From positions 372,001 to 436,000 of the forward strand of contig NZ_JAFBIL020000006.1 of NCBI RefSeq assembly GCF_016809835.1: 64,000 nucleotides of DNA, in the 5' to 3' direction. A program made the translations under genes and the position numbers. The number at the start of each line of letters is the position of its first letter. Position 1 is the stretch's first letter. Shown in pieces: positions 32,593 through 41,825 of this stretch. Below the pieces are notes generated by a model. That model did no database searches, had not been told where the DNA came from, and saw only the letters and a list, made by a program, of their open reading frames with translations. Source of the DNA: Massilia soli. GTDB taxonomy: Bacteria; Pseudomonadota; Gammaproteobacteria; Burkholderiales; Burkholderiaceae_D.

Positions 32593-32955
32593 TTATACCG
32601 AGAACGACGAGCCGCAGCCGCAGGTGGAACTTGCGGTTGGGTTCTTGATGACGAACTGGGCGCCTTCGAGGTCGTCCTTGTAGTCGATCTCAGCGCCAAC
32701 CAGGTACTGGTAGCTCATCGAATCGATCAGCAGCTGGACGCCGTTCTTGACCATCGTGGTGTCGTCTTCGTTGACGATTTCGTCAAACGTAAAGCCATAC
32801 TGGAAGCCGGAGCACCCGCCGCCCTGCACGAACACGCGCAGTTTCAGGTCGGGATTACCCTCTTCTTCGATCAGTTGCGCGACTTTTTCCGCTGCGCTAT
32901 CGGTAAAGATGATCGGCACGGGGATCGCGTCCAGGTTTTCGACGACTGCATTCAT
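32593..32955 (-). CDS. erpA: A-type Fe-S cluster insertion protein ErpA
   Basis: This 120-aa A-type carrier delivers Fe-S clusters to apo-targets such as isoprenoid enzymes. The three cluster-binding cysteines are visible in [11 protein letters not shown] and TCGCGSSF. The N-terminus (about 1-15) is variable, as in betaproteobacterial ErpA. It lies about 50 bases downstream of the bactofilin gene, same strand. Confidence 0.95.
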   Translation of the reverse strand: MNAVVENLDAIPVPIIFTDSAAEKVAQLIEEEGNPDLKLRVFVQGGGCSGFQYGFTFDEIVNEDDTTMVKNGVQLLIDSMSYQYLVGAEIDYKDDLEGAQFVIKNPTASSTCGCGSSFSV

Positions 32956-33007
32956 TGGGAACTCCTACTTGGGAACAATTTGAATCATTATAGTCCGTTG
33001 GCGCTGC

Positions 33008-33406
33008 TCACGCTGCGGAGAGTTCAGCTGTTGCCAGATGGAACACTGGTTCCCCCGTCTGCATGTGCGTTAATTGCCCGGTTACCAAGGCACCGCCATG
33101 CATTTCGAGGGTTTTGTAATGGACATCCCCTACAATGCGGGCTTTCGGCTGCAATTCAAGCATTTCGGACGAATAAACCGGCCCGGCAATATAGCCGTTG
33201 ACGATTAAATTTCCACATCGCACCTCACCTTCGATGCGCGCATGCTCGGACACGACCAGCACGCTGTCGGCGCCCTCGGCCGCGATCACGCTGCCGTGGA
33301 CCTCGCCATCGATGCGCAGGCCGCCGGTAAAGCAGAGGTCTCCCTCGATACGGGCGGAAATGCCCACCAGACTATCAATTTCGCTTTTAGCGTTGCGACC
33401 GAACAT
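33008..33406 (-). CDS. Bactofilin family cytoskeletal protein
   Basis: The ATG at 33406 (MFGRNAKSEI) has AAGGGG upstream, giving 132 aa; the longer in-frame start is less likely. A central beta-helical core (about 20-115) shows the regular IEGDLCFTGGLRIDGEVHGSV pattern in six or so rungs, ending SSEMLELQPKARIVGDVHYKTLEM. Bactofilins polymerise without nucleotide and scaffold wall enzymes or stalk and motility proteins. The short disordered tail is typical. A partner M23 gene lies about 1.7 kb away but not in the same operon. Confidence 0.92.
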   Translation of the reverse strand: MFGRNAKSEIDSLVGISARIEGDLCFTGGLRIDGEVHGSVIAAEGADSVLVVSEHARIEGEVRCGNLIVNGYIAGPVYSSEMLELQPKARIVGDVHYKTLEMHGGALVTGQLTHMQTGEPVFHLATAELSAA

Positions 33407-33512
33407 GATGAGCCCCTTGTAAATGCGACCAGACGGTCTTGCCAATTTACCGTGCTCATCCTTGGATGCTTTGATCTAGGTCGTCCCGACGCAATGCATA
33501 CCGTTTATATCC

Positions 33513-34562
33513 TTAAGGCAACAATGCGATCTGCTGCAATCCGGTGGTCTCCGGCAAGCCGAACATCAGGTTCATGCACTGCACTGCCTGGCCGGACGCG
33601 CCCTTGACGAGGTTATCCTGCACCACCAGGATCACCACCATGTTGCCCGGTGCGCCATCCTGTTCGGGACGGTGCAAGGCCAGGCGCAGCATGTTCGAGC
33701 CGCGCGTCGAACGGGTTTCCGGATGGGAACCGAACGGCATCACGTCGACGAAATCGGCATCCTTGTAGGCCTCTTCGAACAAGGCCTGCAGTGCGGCGTT
33801 ATCGATGTCCTTGGTCAGGCGCGCGTACAAGGTCGCGTGCATGCCGCGAATCATCGGCACCAGATGCGGGGTGAACACCAGCCCGACCTTCTGGTCGGTA
33901 AAACGCTGCAGCTGCGCAACGGTTTCCGGCGTGTGGCGATGGCCGGACACGCCGTAGGCCTTGAAGTTGTCGCTCGACTCGGAGAACAAGGTGCCGATCT
34001 CCGCCTTGCGGCCGGCGCCCGACACGCCCGACTTGGCATCGGCGATCAGCGAACCGGCGTCGATGACGCCGGCCTTCAGCAGCGGCACGAAGCCGAGCTG
34101 CATCGTGGTCGGATAGCAACCAGGATTGGCGATCAGGAGCGCCGACTTGACCGCCTCGCGGTTCAGTTCCGGCAAGCCGTACACGGCCTCTTCCAGCAAG
34201 TGCGATGCGGTGTGGGGAATCTTGTACCACTGCTCGAAGGACGCCTGGTCCTTCAGGCGGAAGTCCGCAGCCAGGTCGATCACCTTGACGCCGGCGGCCA
34301 GCAGCTCGGGCGCCTGCGCCATCGCCACGCCGTGCGGGGTGGCGAAGAACACCACGTCGCACTGCTTCAAGTCGACTTTATCCGGCGCCGAAAACGCCAG
34401 GTCGACGCGGCCGCGCAGCGACGGGAACATGTCAGCCACGGGCAAGCCATCTTCCTTACGCGAAGTAATCGCGGTCAGCTTCACATCCGGATGGACGGCC
34501 AGCAAGCGCAGCAACTCCACACCCGTATAACCGGTACCACCGACGATGCCAACTTTGATCAT
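33513..34562 (-). CDS. argC: N-acetyl-gamma-glutamyl-phosphate reductase
   Basis: ArgC reduces N-acetylglutamyl phosphate in arginine synthesis. The ATG at 34562 ([14 protein letters not shown]) is preferred: AAGGA lies 6 bases before it, but directly abuts the ATG two codons upstream. The 349-aa enzyme has an N-terminal Rossmann motif, the catalytic Cys149 in [10 protein letters not shown], and HRHTPE near residue 210. It lies between bactofilin and rpsI, same strand. Confidence 0.96.
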   Translation of the reverse strand: MIKVGIVGGTGYTGVELLRLLAVHPDVKLTAITSRKEDGLPVADMFPSLRGRVDLAFSAPDKVDLKQCDVVFFATPHGVAMAQAPELLAAGVKVIDLAADFRLKDQASFEQWYKIPHTASHLLEEAVYGLPELNREAVKSALLIANPGCYPTTMQLGFVPLLKAGVIDAGSLIADAKSGVSGAGRKAEIGTLFSESSDNFKAYGVSGHRHTPETVAQLQRFTDQKVGLVFTPHLVPMIRGMHATLYARLTKDIDNAALQALFEEAYKDADFVDVMPFGSHPETRSTRGSNMLRLALHRPEQDGAPGNMVVILVVQDNLVKGASGQAVQCMNLMFGLPETTGLQQIALLP

Positions 34563-34673
34563 GTTCATTCCTTCTTAAATGGTTGGGCAAAGCCCGATAA
34601 GGTAATAATTTTAACAGCGTCCCAAAATCCCCGCCGCGCCCGACTAAATCAACGAAACAATCCAAAATCGGGG

Positions 34674-34749
34674 AACATTCCAAAATCGGGGACAGACCAC
34701 CATTTTGGAATCTTCCAAAATGGTGGTCTGTCCCCGATTTTGGAATGTT
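34674..34749. repeat. Perfect 37-bp inverted repeat with 2-bp loop
   Basis: Arms 34674-34710 and 34713-34749 are exact inverted copies; the unit contains CCAAAATCGGGGACAGACCA. A partial extra copy (TCCAAAATCGGGG at 34661-34673) abuts the left side in direct orientation. It lies in the intergenic gap between argC and the rpsI terminator. I see no transposase here. The sequence does not match the GTAGGGCGGA family. Confidence 0.9.
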
Positions 34750-34759
34750 GCTGCAAAAG

Positions 34760-34795
34760 CAAAAAGCCGCGGGCTTCGCAGCCGGCGGCTTTTCG
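34760..34795 (-). terminator. Intrinsic terminator of rplM-rpsI
   Basis: AGCCGC (34765-34770) pairs with GCGGCT (34785-34790), with inner GGC/GCC pairs, and is flanked by A-runs that give a T-tract on the minus strand. It follows the rpsI stop. Confidence 0.85.
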
Positions 34796-34827
34796 GTAGC
34801 AGCGCCGTAGCGCTGCCGGGAAACGAA

Positions 34828-35220
34828 TTAACGCTTCGAGAATTGCTTTGCGCGACGTGCTTTGCGCAGACCAACTTTTTTACGCTCGACTTCACGTGCG
34901 TCACGGGTAACGAAGCCTGCACGCGCCAGATCTGGCTTCAGTGCTGCGTCGTAGTCGATCAGCGCACGGGTGATGCCGTGGCGAACCGCGCCAGCCTGGC
35001 CGGACTCGCCGCCGCCGTGGACGTTGACCTTGATGTCGAAACGCTCGACATTGCCGGTCAGTTCCAGTGGCTGGCGAATGACCATCAGGCCGGTTTCGCG
35101 CGAGAAGTATTCCGACGCTGGCTTGCCGTTGACGATGATTTGGCCAGTGCCAACTTTGATGAAGACGCGAGCGACTGCACTCTTGCGACGGCCGGTGCCG
35201 TAATTGTAGTTACCGATCAT
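34828..35220 (-). CDS. rpsI: 30S ribosomal protein S9
   Basis: The 130-aa protein starts [20 protein letters not shown] and ends with the characteristic basic tail [17 protein letters not shown], which reaches the P-site tRNA. It lies 9 bases after rplM, as in nearly all proteobacteria. Confidence 0.98.
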   Translation of the reverse strand: MIGNYNYGTGRRKSAVARVFIKVGTGQIIVNGKPASEYFSRETGLMVIRQPLELTGNVERFDIKVNVHGGGESGQAGAVRHGITRALIDYDAALKPDLARAGFVTRDAREVERKKVGLRKARRAKQFSKR

Positions 35221-35229
35221 GTCAGTTCC

Positions 35230-35664
35230 TTACTTGAACAGCACGAGTGCTTGAGGTTGCTGGGCAGCGTGCGGATGGGAACCTTCCGCGTACACTTTGA
35301 GCTTCTTGATCATGGCGTAGCCGAGCGGGCCTTTAGGCAGCATGCCCTTGACCGCTTTCTCGAGCGCGCGACCAGGAAAACGCTCTTGCATTTTCTTGAA
35401 GTTGGTTTCGTAGATGCCGCCTGGGTAGCCGCTGTGACGGTAGTACGTCTTTTCAGTTGCCTTGGTGCCCGTAACGCGCAGCTTGCCCGCATTGATGACG
35501 ACGATGAAATCGCCGGTGTCGACGTGCGGAGTGAATTCTGGCTTGTGTTTGCCGCGCAGTCGGAGTGCCACTTCGCTGGCAACACGTCCGAGGACCAAGT
35601 CCGTCGCGTCAACCACGAACCAATCGCGCTGGACTTCGTGTCCTTTAGCGGAAAAAGTTTTCAT
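35230..35664 (-). CDS. rplM: 50S ribosomal protein L13
   Basis: The 144-aa protein starts [20 protein letters not shown], with [20 protein letters not shown] and [19 protein letters not shown], the L13 core. AGGAAG precedes the ATG. It is the first gene of the rplM-rpsI operon. The upstream gap to 35934 (about 270 bases) is AT-richer and must hold the promoter; I see no gene or confident boxes in it. Confidence 0.98.
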   Translation of the reverse strand: MKTFSAKGHEVQRDWFVVDATDLVLGRVASEVALRLRGKHKPEFTPHVDTGDFIVVINAGKLRVTGTKATEKTYYRHSGYPGGIYETNFKKMQERFPGRALEKAVKGMLPKGPLGYAMIKKLKVYAEGSHPHAAQQPQALVLFK

Positions 35665-35934
35665 GATGACTTCCTAATATTTTAAATCGCTCAAATGGTG
35701 GTTCCGCCTTCACTACCAGCGGACTCGGCCTTATTTTCTTTCCTGAGCAAACGGAAAGCCGACAATCATAGCCCATCTGGCGTTACCGCGTCAAGGTGCG
35801 CTTGCGGTCCCTGTCTCATGCAGGCACAGCCTCAAATCGGCACTTGATGCCCAGCAATCGGCGGCTCATGCCAAATGAGTTGACTGGCGGAACGGTGCCA
35901 AACTAGTATGCAAAGACCCTTTTTAGGAGTCCTT

Positions 35935-37371
35935 GTGAAACTCAGCGCCTGCCTTGCCATCGTCTTGTTCCCGCTCCTGCTGTCGTCCCATGCCGCCGGC
36001 GCCACGCCGCCCTCGCAGGCCGGCCGCACCTGCCACCTGCCCGGCTCCGAAGAGCCGCTGCGCTGCCTGAAGGTCACCGTACCGCTCGACTACGCCGCCC
36101 CTGCCAGCACCATCGATATCCATGTCACGGTGGCGCCGGCCTTCCGCGAATCGGCGCGCCCCGATCCGCTGTTCATCCTTGCCGGCGGTCCCGGCCAGGC
36201 CGGCAGCGACGTACTTGGCTTCCTCGACCAGGTGTTCCGCCGCGTGCGCGCCACCCGCGACATCGTGTTCATCGACCAGCGCGGCACCGGCCTGTCGGGC
36301 AAGCTCGATTGCGCCAGCAAGCCTGAATACGAAACCATGAGCGACACCCAGTTGCAGGCGATTGCCGCCGGCTGCATCGCCAGCCTGGGCAAGAACTTCT
36401 CCGCCTACACCACCGCCAATGCCGCGCGCGACATCGACATGGTGCGTCGCGCGATCGGCTACGGCAAGATCAACCTGTGGGGCGGCTCGTACGGCACCCG
36501 CCTCGGCCAGGCCTACGCGCGCGCCTTCCCGGCCCAGGTGCGCTCGCTGATCCTCGACGGCGTCGCCGCGCCCGACCAGATCATCCCGGCCGGCGGCGTC
36601 GATGGCAAAGCCGCCCTCGATGGCCTGTTCCGCGCCTGCGCCAAGGACCAGGCCTGCAACAAGGCCTTCCCGGCGCTGCGCAGCGAATTCGACGCGCTGG
36701 TAGCGCGCCTAGGCGCCGGCCCGGTCGAAGTCTCGCTCGCCAATCCGCGCACCACGCTGCCGCTGCGCGAGTCGATGACCCGCGCGCGCTTCCTGTCGAC
36801 CGTACACAACGTGCTGTACTCGCCGCAGGACAGCCGCCGCCTGCCGTATATGATCCACAGCGCCCACCAGGGCCGCTGGGAGCCGTTCGTCGCGCGCCGC
36901 AACGCCAGTGGCGACTTTGCCACCGAAGGTCCGATGGCGATGGGCCTGTACGTCGCGGTAGTCTGCGCCGAGGACTACTCGCGCCTGACGCCGCAAATGG
37001 CCGCTGCCGACGCCAGCGCCTCGCTGCTGGCCGTCGGCACCATCAAGCAGATGGAGACCATGTGCAAGGCCGCGCAGGTGCCGGCGGTGCCGCTGAGCGC
37101 CCCCACGCGCATCGATGCGCCGGTGCTGATGCTGTCCGGCGCGCTCGACCCGGTCACGCCGCCGCGCCGCGCCGAAGCGGCCGGCCAGCACATTGCGCGC
37201 GCCCAGCACGTCGTGGTCACCCACGCGGGCCACGGCATTTCGCAGCTTGGCTGCGGCCCGCGCCTGCTGCGCACCTTCCTCGACAACCCGGCGCAGAAGC
37301 TCGACGCCAAGTGCCTGTCCGAGATCCCCGCCCCCACCTTCCAGGTCGGCAGCGCCGGACCACATCCTTAA
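35935..37371 (+). CDS. Secreted alpha/beta hydrolase, S33 aminopeptidase-like
   Basis: I chose the GTG at 35935: AGGAG lies 5 bases before it and the product then begins as a clean signal peptide (KLSACLAIVLFPLLLSSHAAGA). An ATG nine codons upstream has no SD. The 478-aa protein has an oxyanion motif LAGGPGQAG, IDQRGTGLS, nucleophile S185 in GGSYGT, an Asp in SGALDPVTP and His in HAGHGISQLGC, with paired cysteines. This pattern matches tripeptidyl-aminopeptidase/proline-iminopeptidase-like S33 enzymes; the substrate is unknown. It lies 14 bases before an ABC ATPase gene, so all three downstream genes may form one operon. Confidence 0.85.
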   Translation: MKLSACLAIVLFPLLLSSHAAGATPPSQAGRTCHLPGSEEPLRCLKVTVPLDYAAPASTIDIHVTVAPAFRESARPDPLFILAGGPGQAGSDVLGFLDQVFRRVRATRDIVFIDQRGTGLSGKLDCASKPEYETMSDTQLQAIAAGCIASLGKNFSAYTTANAARDIDMVRRAIGYGKINLWGGSYGTRLGQAYARAFPAQVRSLILDGVAAPDQIIPAGGVDGKAALDGLFRACAKDQACNKAFPALRSEFDALVARLGAGPVEVSLANPRTTLPLRESMTRARFLSTVHNVLYSPQDSRRLPYMIHSAHQGRWEPFVARRNASGDFATEGPMAMGLYVAVVCAEDYSRLTPQMAAADASASLLAVGTIKQMETMCKAAQVPAVPLSAPTRIDAPVLMLSGALDPVTPPRRAEAAGQHIARAQHVVVTHAGHGISQLGCGPRLLRTFLDNPAQKLDAKCLSEIPAPTFQVGSAGPHP

Positions 37372-37385
37372 ACATCGAGGCAAAC

Positions 37386-38117
37386 ATGATTGAAGCGAGC
37401 GACGTCCGCAAACATTTCGGCGCGGTGCAGGCTCTCGGCGGGGTGTCGTTCACCGCGCGCGACGGCCAGATCACCGCCCTGCTCGGCCCCAACGGCGCCG
37501 GCAAAACCACCCTCCTGCGCCTGCTGGTCGGCCTGCTCGAACGCGACCACGGCAGCATCGCCATCGGCGGCATCGACCCGGCCGTCGATCCGATGGCGGT
37601 ACGGCGGAACATCGGCTTCCTAACCGACCAGTTCGGGCTGTACGAACGCCTGACCACGCGCGAGTACCTGACCTATTTCGGTGAACTGAACGGCATGGGC
37701 GGCGCAACCCTGCGCGCGCGCATCGACGAAGTGGCCGACCTGCTGTCGCTGGAAGACATCCTGCTGCGCCAGACCAAGGGCTTCTCGCAGGGCCAGCGCA
37801 TCAAGGTGGCGATGGCGCGCACGCTGCTGCACCGTCCGCGCCACCTGCTGCTCGACGAACCAAGCCGCGGCCTCGACGTGATGAGCACGCGCGCGCTGCG
37901 CAACGCCCTCACGGTGCTTCGCAAGGAAGGCTGCTGCGTGCTGATGGCGACCCACGTGATGCAGGAAGTGACCCACCTGTGCGATGACGTGATCGTGATC
38001 GCCAAAGGCCATACGGTGGCTCAGGGTTCGCCCGAAGAGCTGTGCCGGCGCACCGGCATCGCCAACCTCGAAGATGCGTTTGTCAGCCTGGTCGGCGAAG
38101 AAGGGATCGCAGCATGA
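37386..38117 (+). CDS. ABC exporter ATPase (NatA-like)
   Basis: The 243-aa protein has GPNGAGKTTLLRLL (Walker A, near residue 37), a Q-loop TDQFGLYERL, signature FSQGQRIKVAMAR (Ser-Gln in place of SGG), Walker B HLLLDEPSRGLD and switch His in MATHVMQEV. It begins right after the S33 hydrolase gene and overlaps the permease gene by 4 bases. NatAB-type systems extrude sodium, but the family is functionally mixed, so the substrate is not assigned. Confidence 0.9.
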   Translation: MIEASDVRKHFGAVQALGGVSFTARDGQITALLGPNGAGKTTLLRLLVGLLERDHGSIAIGGIDPAVDPMAVRRNIGFLTDQFGLYERLTTREYLTYFGELNGMGGATLRARIDEVADLLSLEDILLRQTKGFSQGQRIKVAMARTLLHRPRHLLLDEPSRGLDVMSTRALRNALTVLRKEGCCVLMATHVMQEVTHLCDDVIVIAKGHTVAQGSPEELCRRTGIANLEDAFVSLVGEEGIAA

Positions 38118-39295
38118 AGTCAAAGTCGATGGTCGTATTCATCAAGGAGTTCCGCGAGACCTTGCGCGACCGCCGCTCGCTGGTGCTGCTCGCGCTGTTT
38201 ACGCTGATGTATCCGCTGATGCTTGGCTACATGCTCAACAAGCAGATCGAGCGCGCCACCAAGCCCGAGCGCGAAGGCATGGCGCTGGCGGTGATCGGCG
38301 CGGCCCAGGCGCCCAACCTGATGGCGCAGTTCAAGCAGAAAAACGTCACCGTGCAGCAGGTCGATGCGCTGGATGAGGAAGCGATCACCGAACTGCTCAA
38401 GTCGCGCAAGGTCGTGGCGGTGCTGCGCATCGACGACAAGTTCACCGAAAACTACCAGGCCATGCGCCCGGCGCAGGTGGAGCTGTGGTTCGATTCGGCG
38501 ATCGACAATGGAGCGCGCGTGCGCGACGTCGAGATGGTGCTCAACGCCTACAGTATGGACATCGCCAGCGCGCGCCTGCTGGCGCACGGCGTCTCGCCGG
38601 TGACGATGGCGCCGGTCAAGGTGCAGCGCTACGACACTGGCGGCACCGCCGGCCGCTCGGGCATCATCGGCGCGATGATCGGCTTCCTGTTCTTCCCGGC
38701 CTTCGGCTGCTGCCTGTCTGCGGCGGTCGACAGCACCGCCGGCGAGCGCGAACGGCGCTCGATGGAAGTGTTGATGGCGCAACCGATCCGCACCTGGGAG
38801 CTCATCGGCGGCAAGTGGCTGGCCGCCGGCATTTTGTCAGTGGTCGCCATCACGCTGGAACTGGCGCTGGCGCACGGCATCCTGAGCTGGCTGCCGCTGG
38901 AAGAAGTGGGCACCTCGTGGCGCGTCACCTCGCTCGACCTGGCGATGATCTGCCTGGCGTCGGTGCCGCTGTCGATGCTGGCCGCCGCCGTCCATATCGC
39001 GATGGCGATGAACGCCAAATCGTTCAAGGAAGCCCAGACCACGGCCAGCGTCGTCATGCTGGTGCCGATGATTCCTGGCGTGGTGGTGTCGATGATGGAG
39101 CTGAAAACGGCGGCCTGGATGTACGCGGTGCCGATGCTGTCGAACCAGACCTTGCTGGGCGAAGTGGCCAAGGGCCAGGACGTCGGCGCAATGCCTTACC
39201 TGATGACGTTTGTCAGCTCGATGATCCCGGCGCTGGCCGCTGTCGCCTTCGCCAGCTGGCGCTTGCGCAGCGAACGTTACGTACTGGCGGTATAG
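38114..39295 (+). CDS. ABC-2 type permease (NatB-like)
   Basis: The 393-aa protein has one N-terminal membrane helix (about 22-40), a large extracytoplasmic loop (about 45-185), and five further helices from about 190 to 385. This is the type V (DrrB/NatB) exporter topology with a MacB-unlike loop. AGVGERERRSMEVLMAQPI-like cytoplasmic coupling sequence (STAGERERRSMEVL) is present. It overlaps the ATPase gene (ATGA), so the two are a unit. Confidence 0.88.
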   Translation: MKSKSMVVFIKEFRETLRDRRSLVLLALFTLMYPLMLGYMLNKQIERATKPEREGMALAVIGAAQAPNLMAQFKQKNVTVQQVDALDEEAITELLKSRKVVAVLRIDDKFTENYQAMRPAQVELWFDSAIDNGARVRDVEMVLNAYSMDIASARLLAHGVSPVTMAPVKVQRYDTGGTAGRSGIIGAMIGFLFFPAFGCCLSAAVDSTAGERERRSMEVLMAQPIRTWELIGGKWLAAGILSVVAITLELALAHGILSWLPLEEVGTSWRVTSLDLAMICLASVPLSMLAAAVHIAMAMNAKSFKEAQTTASVVMLVPMIPGVVVSMMELKTAAWMYAVPMLSNQTLLGEVAKGQDVGAMPYLMTFVSSMIPALAAVAFASWRLRSERYVLAV

Positions 39296-39319
39296 TCACG
39301 TTTTTGAACGGAGGCAGGA

Positions 39320-39757
39320 ATGGAAGTCAAAGTCAGCTGGAATGGCCCGTCGGGCATGAGTTTCCGGGCCGCGACCGGCTCGGGCCACATGGTATCGATG
39401 GACGGCGCGCCCGAAGGCGGCGGCCACAACCTGGCGCCGCGCCCGATGGAGATGGTGTTGCTGGGAACCGGCGGCTGCACCGCCTACGACGTCGTGCTGA
39501 TCCTCAAGCGCGGCCGCGAACTGGTCGAAGGCTGCGACGTCACGCTCAAGGCCGACCGCGCCGAGACCGACCCGAAGGTGTTCACGCGGATTCACTTCCA
39601 CTTTGTGGTGAGCGGCAAAAACCTGAAACACAGCACGGTGGAACGCGCGATCAACCTGTCGCACGAGAAGTACTGCTCGGCCTCGATCATGCTGGCCAAG
39701 AGCGCCACCTTCACGCATTCGTTCGACATCGTCGAAACCGGCGCGCCGGCGCCGTAA
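39320..39757 (+). CDS. OsmC family peroxide-reductase-like protein
   Basis: The 145-aa protein has the OsmC/Ohr fold with both redox cysteines visible: one in LLGTGGCTAYD and one in HEKYCSASIML. The pattern LAPRPMEMVLLGTGGCT is closest to the YhfA-type subfamily. These proteins use a reactive Cys against organic hydroperoxides, though YhfA-like members are less defined. It follows the permease by 24 bases, so it may be the last gene of the S33-ABC operon. Confidence 0.9.
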   Translation: MEVKVSWNGPSGMSFRAATGSGHMVSMDGAPEGGGHNLAPRPMEMVLLGTGGCTAYDVVLILKRGRELVEGCDVTLKADRAETDPKVFTRIHFHFVVSGKNLKHSTVERAINLSHEKYCSASIMLAKSATFTHSFDIVETGAPAP

Positions 39758-39761
39758 AGCG

Positions 39762-40406
39762 TCAGATGTAGTAGGCGGTGGTGGTCATCACCTTGGACAT
39801 GGCCGTCATGCCGGCCTTGACCAGCGCCGGCGTCTCGGCCGCGCCCAGCTCCCTGGCAGCGGCGCCATGGACGATTTCGTCAAGCCGCATCTGTTCGACG
39901 ATGGCGCGCGATTTGGCATCCTGCGCCGGCAGCTGCACCAGGTGGTTGTCGAGGTGCGCCTCGACCTGGCGCTCGGTCTCGACCACGAAGCCGAGGCTGC
40001 GCGCGTCGCCGAGGTGCGCGGCGACCGCGCCAATGGCGTAGGCGCCGGCATACCACAGCGGGTTCAGCAGGCTCGGCTGCGAGCCGAGTTCGGCCAGGCG
40101 CTGGGCGGTCCAGGCCAGGTGGTCTTCTTCCTCGCGGCCGGCCTGTTCGAACTGCTCGCGCATCTGCGGGCTTTTGGCGAAGCGCGCCTGCGCATCGTAT
40201 AGCGCCTGCGCGCACACTTCACCCACATGGTTGACCCGCATCAGGCCCGCGCTGTGGCGCTGTTCACGCTCGTCGAGCGTGGCGTCGGCCGCATGCGCGG
40301 CCGGATTCGGGCGCGACGAGGTGGCGACGCCGCCAATGACGCGCAGCGCCTTGTCGACGTTGACGATCAGGCTATCGAAGGGATTGAGGGAACGCTGTGA
40401 TGGCAT
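39762..40406 (-). CDS. coq7: Demethoxyubiquinone hydroxylase Coq7
   Basis: This di-iron enzyme makes the penultimate ubiquinone precursor. ATG 40406 ([11 protein letters not shown]) gives 214 aa; a TTG eight codons upstream is an alternative. The ferritin-like ligands are present: [37 protein letters not shown] and [11 protein letters not shown]. It converges on the OsmC gene, stops 4 bases apart. The gene downstream of the conserved hypothetical at 40438 shares its strand. Confidence 0.94.
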   Translation of the reverse strand: MPSQRSLNPFDSLIVNVDKALRVIGGVATSSRPNPAAHAADATLDEREQRHSAGLMRVNHVGEVCAQALYDAQARFAKSPQMREQFEQAGREEEDHLAWTAQRLAELGSQPSLLNPLWYAGAYAIGAVAAHLGDARSLGFVVETERQVEAHLDNHLVQLPAQDAKSRAIVEQMRLDEIVHGAAARELGAAETPALVKAGMTAMSKVMTTTAYYI

Positions 40407-40437
40407 GGCGGTGTCCAGTGACGCTGTCAAAACGCCA

Positions 40438-40884
40438 TTATAAAACGTCGCGCGGCGCCGGCGCGCCCGCCTCGGGCAGCTTCTGGCGCTCGATCCAGTC
40501 GAGCACCGGCCCGGCGATGTCGATCCCGGAGATTTTCTTCGCCACCGACAGGTTCAGCGACAGCAGGAACGGCACGCTGTCGACCGGCACCTCGGGACAG
40601 TGTTCGGCGAACGCCGGCAGGAAGCGCTTCGATTCCAGCACCGGGATCACCTTGGCGCCGCTCATGAACTGCAGCACGCTGGTGATCGTGTGGCCCTTGC
40701 CGATCGACTGGTAGATGAAGCGGTTGAATTCGCGGTCGACGATCTTGAAGTCGATCGTGTCGTCGGTCATCAAGGCGGCCAGGTAATGCAGCCCGAGCGC
40801 GGTGCGGAAGAAGTCGGTCGATTCGCCCACGGTCTGGCCGCGGCGGGTCACGGCGAGCACTTTTTCTTTGGTTGCAGTATCCAT
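40438..40884 (-). CDS. Conserved-looking hypothetical protein
   Basis: I do not recognise this family. ATG 40884 ([12 protein letters not shown]) gives 148 aa; a GTG five codons upstream is possible. There is no signal peptide or membrane helix. The protein has balanced charge and a globular-looking pattern, with [20 protein letters not shown] and [20 protein letters not shown] as its most distinctive stretches and one Cys. Codon use is like its neighbours. It lies about 30 bases upstream of coq7 on the same strand and may be cotranscribed with it. Confidence 0.7.
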   Translation of the reverse strand: MDTATKEKVLAVTRRGQTVGESTDFFRTALGLHYLAALMTDDTIDFKIVDREFNRFIYQSIGKGHTITSVLQFMSGAKVIPVLESKRFLPAFAEHCPEVPVDSVPFLLSLNLSVAKKISGIDIAGPVLDWIERQKLPEAGAPAPRDVL

Positions 40885-41004
40885 CTGAACATTATCCACA
40901 TTTTCAGCGCCGTCAGGCCGGTTTTGGCGGCCCTGCCCGAACCTGCCGCCGCCTGGCCGGTCAAACCTGCAAACACTCCCGGGTGGCAGACGACGAGACC
41001 GGCC

Positions 41005-41610
41005 ATGGCCACGACGCTCATCTACAAGGCACTAAGCTACAAGGCAAGCCGCCGCCAGTTCCTGACGGCCAGCACGATCGCCTTCGGCGGCGCCGGGCTG
41101 GCGGCAATGACGATGCCGTTCATCGCCTCGATGTTGCCCAGCGAACGGGCGCGCGCCGCCGGCGCCCCGGTGGAGGCGGACACCACCAAAATTGCCCCGG
41201 GCGAACTGGTGACGGTCGAGTGGCGCGGTCGGCCGGTATGGATCCTGCACCGCACTCCCCAACAGATCGCCTCGCTCGGCGGGCATGACGACCAGCTGGT
41301 CGACCCGGCCTCGCGCAAGCCGCAGCAACCGCCCTACGCGGCCAATCCGTCGCGCTCGCTCAAACCCGAATTCCTGGTACTCACCGCCATTTGCACCCAT
41401 CTCGGCTGCATTCCCAGTTACCGGCCCGAGCCGGGCGCGGCCGACATCGGCGCCGACTGGCCCGGCGGCTTCTATTGCCCCTGCCACGGCTCGCGCTTCG
41501 ACCTGGCCGGGCGAGTGTTCGAGAACGTCCCGGCCCCGTCCAACATGGAAGTGCCGCCGCATAACTTCATGGCCGGCGGCAAACTTCTGATCGGCGTCGA
41601 TCCCGCCTGA
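41005..41610 (+). CDS. petA: Rieske iron-sulfur protein of the cytochrome bc1 type, unlinked
   Basis: The 201-aa protein has a twin-arginine signal (ASRRQFLTAST) and membrane anchor (about 21-42), then a soluble Rieske domain with both cluster loops, CTHLGC and CPCHGS, giving the two Cys and two His ligands. This is the UQCRFS1/PetA architecture, which passes electrons from quinol to cytochrome c1. Unusually, no petB or petC follows; the next gene is an ABC ATPase 215 bases on. It may be a second copy or a relocated subunit. The symbol rests on the domain, not on context. Confidence 0.85.
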   Translation: MATTLIYKALSYKASRRQFLTASTIAFGGAGLAAMTMPFIASMLPSERARAAGAPVEADTTKIAPGELVTVEWRGRPVWILHRTPQQIASLGGHDDQLVDPASRKPQQPPYAANPSRSLKPEFLVLTAICTHLGCIPSYRPEPGAADIGADWPGGFYCPCHGSRFDLAGRVFENVPAPSNMEVPPHNFMAGGKLLIGVDPA

Positions 41611-41757
41611 GCGGCGCCCGCCGCGTTCCGGCGAGCTTCACTTGTCGTCGCGCCGCCACGGCCGGCGCCCCGCCCCATTCCTCCAAAACTGCACTCTGTT
41701 CCAATCAATTCGCCGTGTATCGCAACGAGCCGCCGCAGCGGCCCTAAATTTAATACA

Positions 41758-41789
41758 ATGCAACTATCATATAAGTGTGACAGTTGCAT
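41758..41789. promoter_or_regulatory. Inverted repeat upstream of the ABC/M1 operon
   Basis: ATGCAACT (41758-41765) and AGTTGCAT (41782-41789) form a perfect dyad with a 16-base, AT-rich spacer, about 37 bases before the ATG of the ABC ATPase gene. The spacing suits a dimeric regulator such as a GntR-type factor; no such gene is adjacent. Confidence 0.4.
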
Positions 41790-41825
41790 TTTTGGTTACG
41801 CTTGGTTACAGGATCTGGAGTCAGC

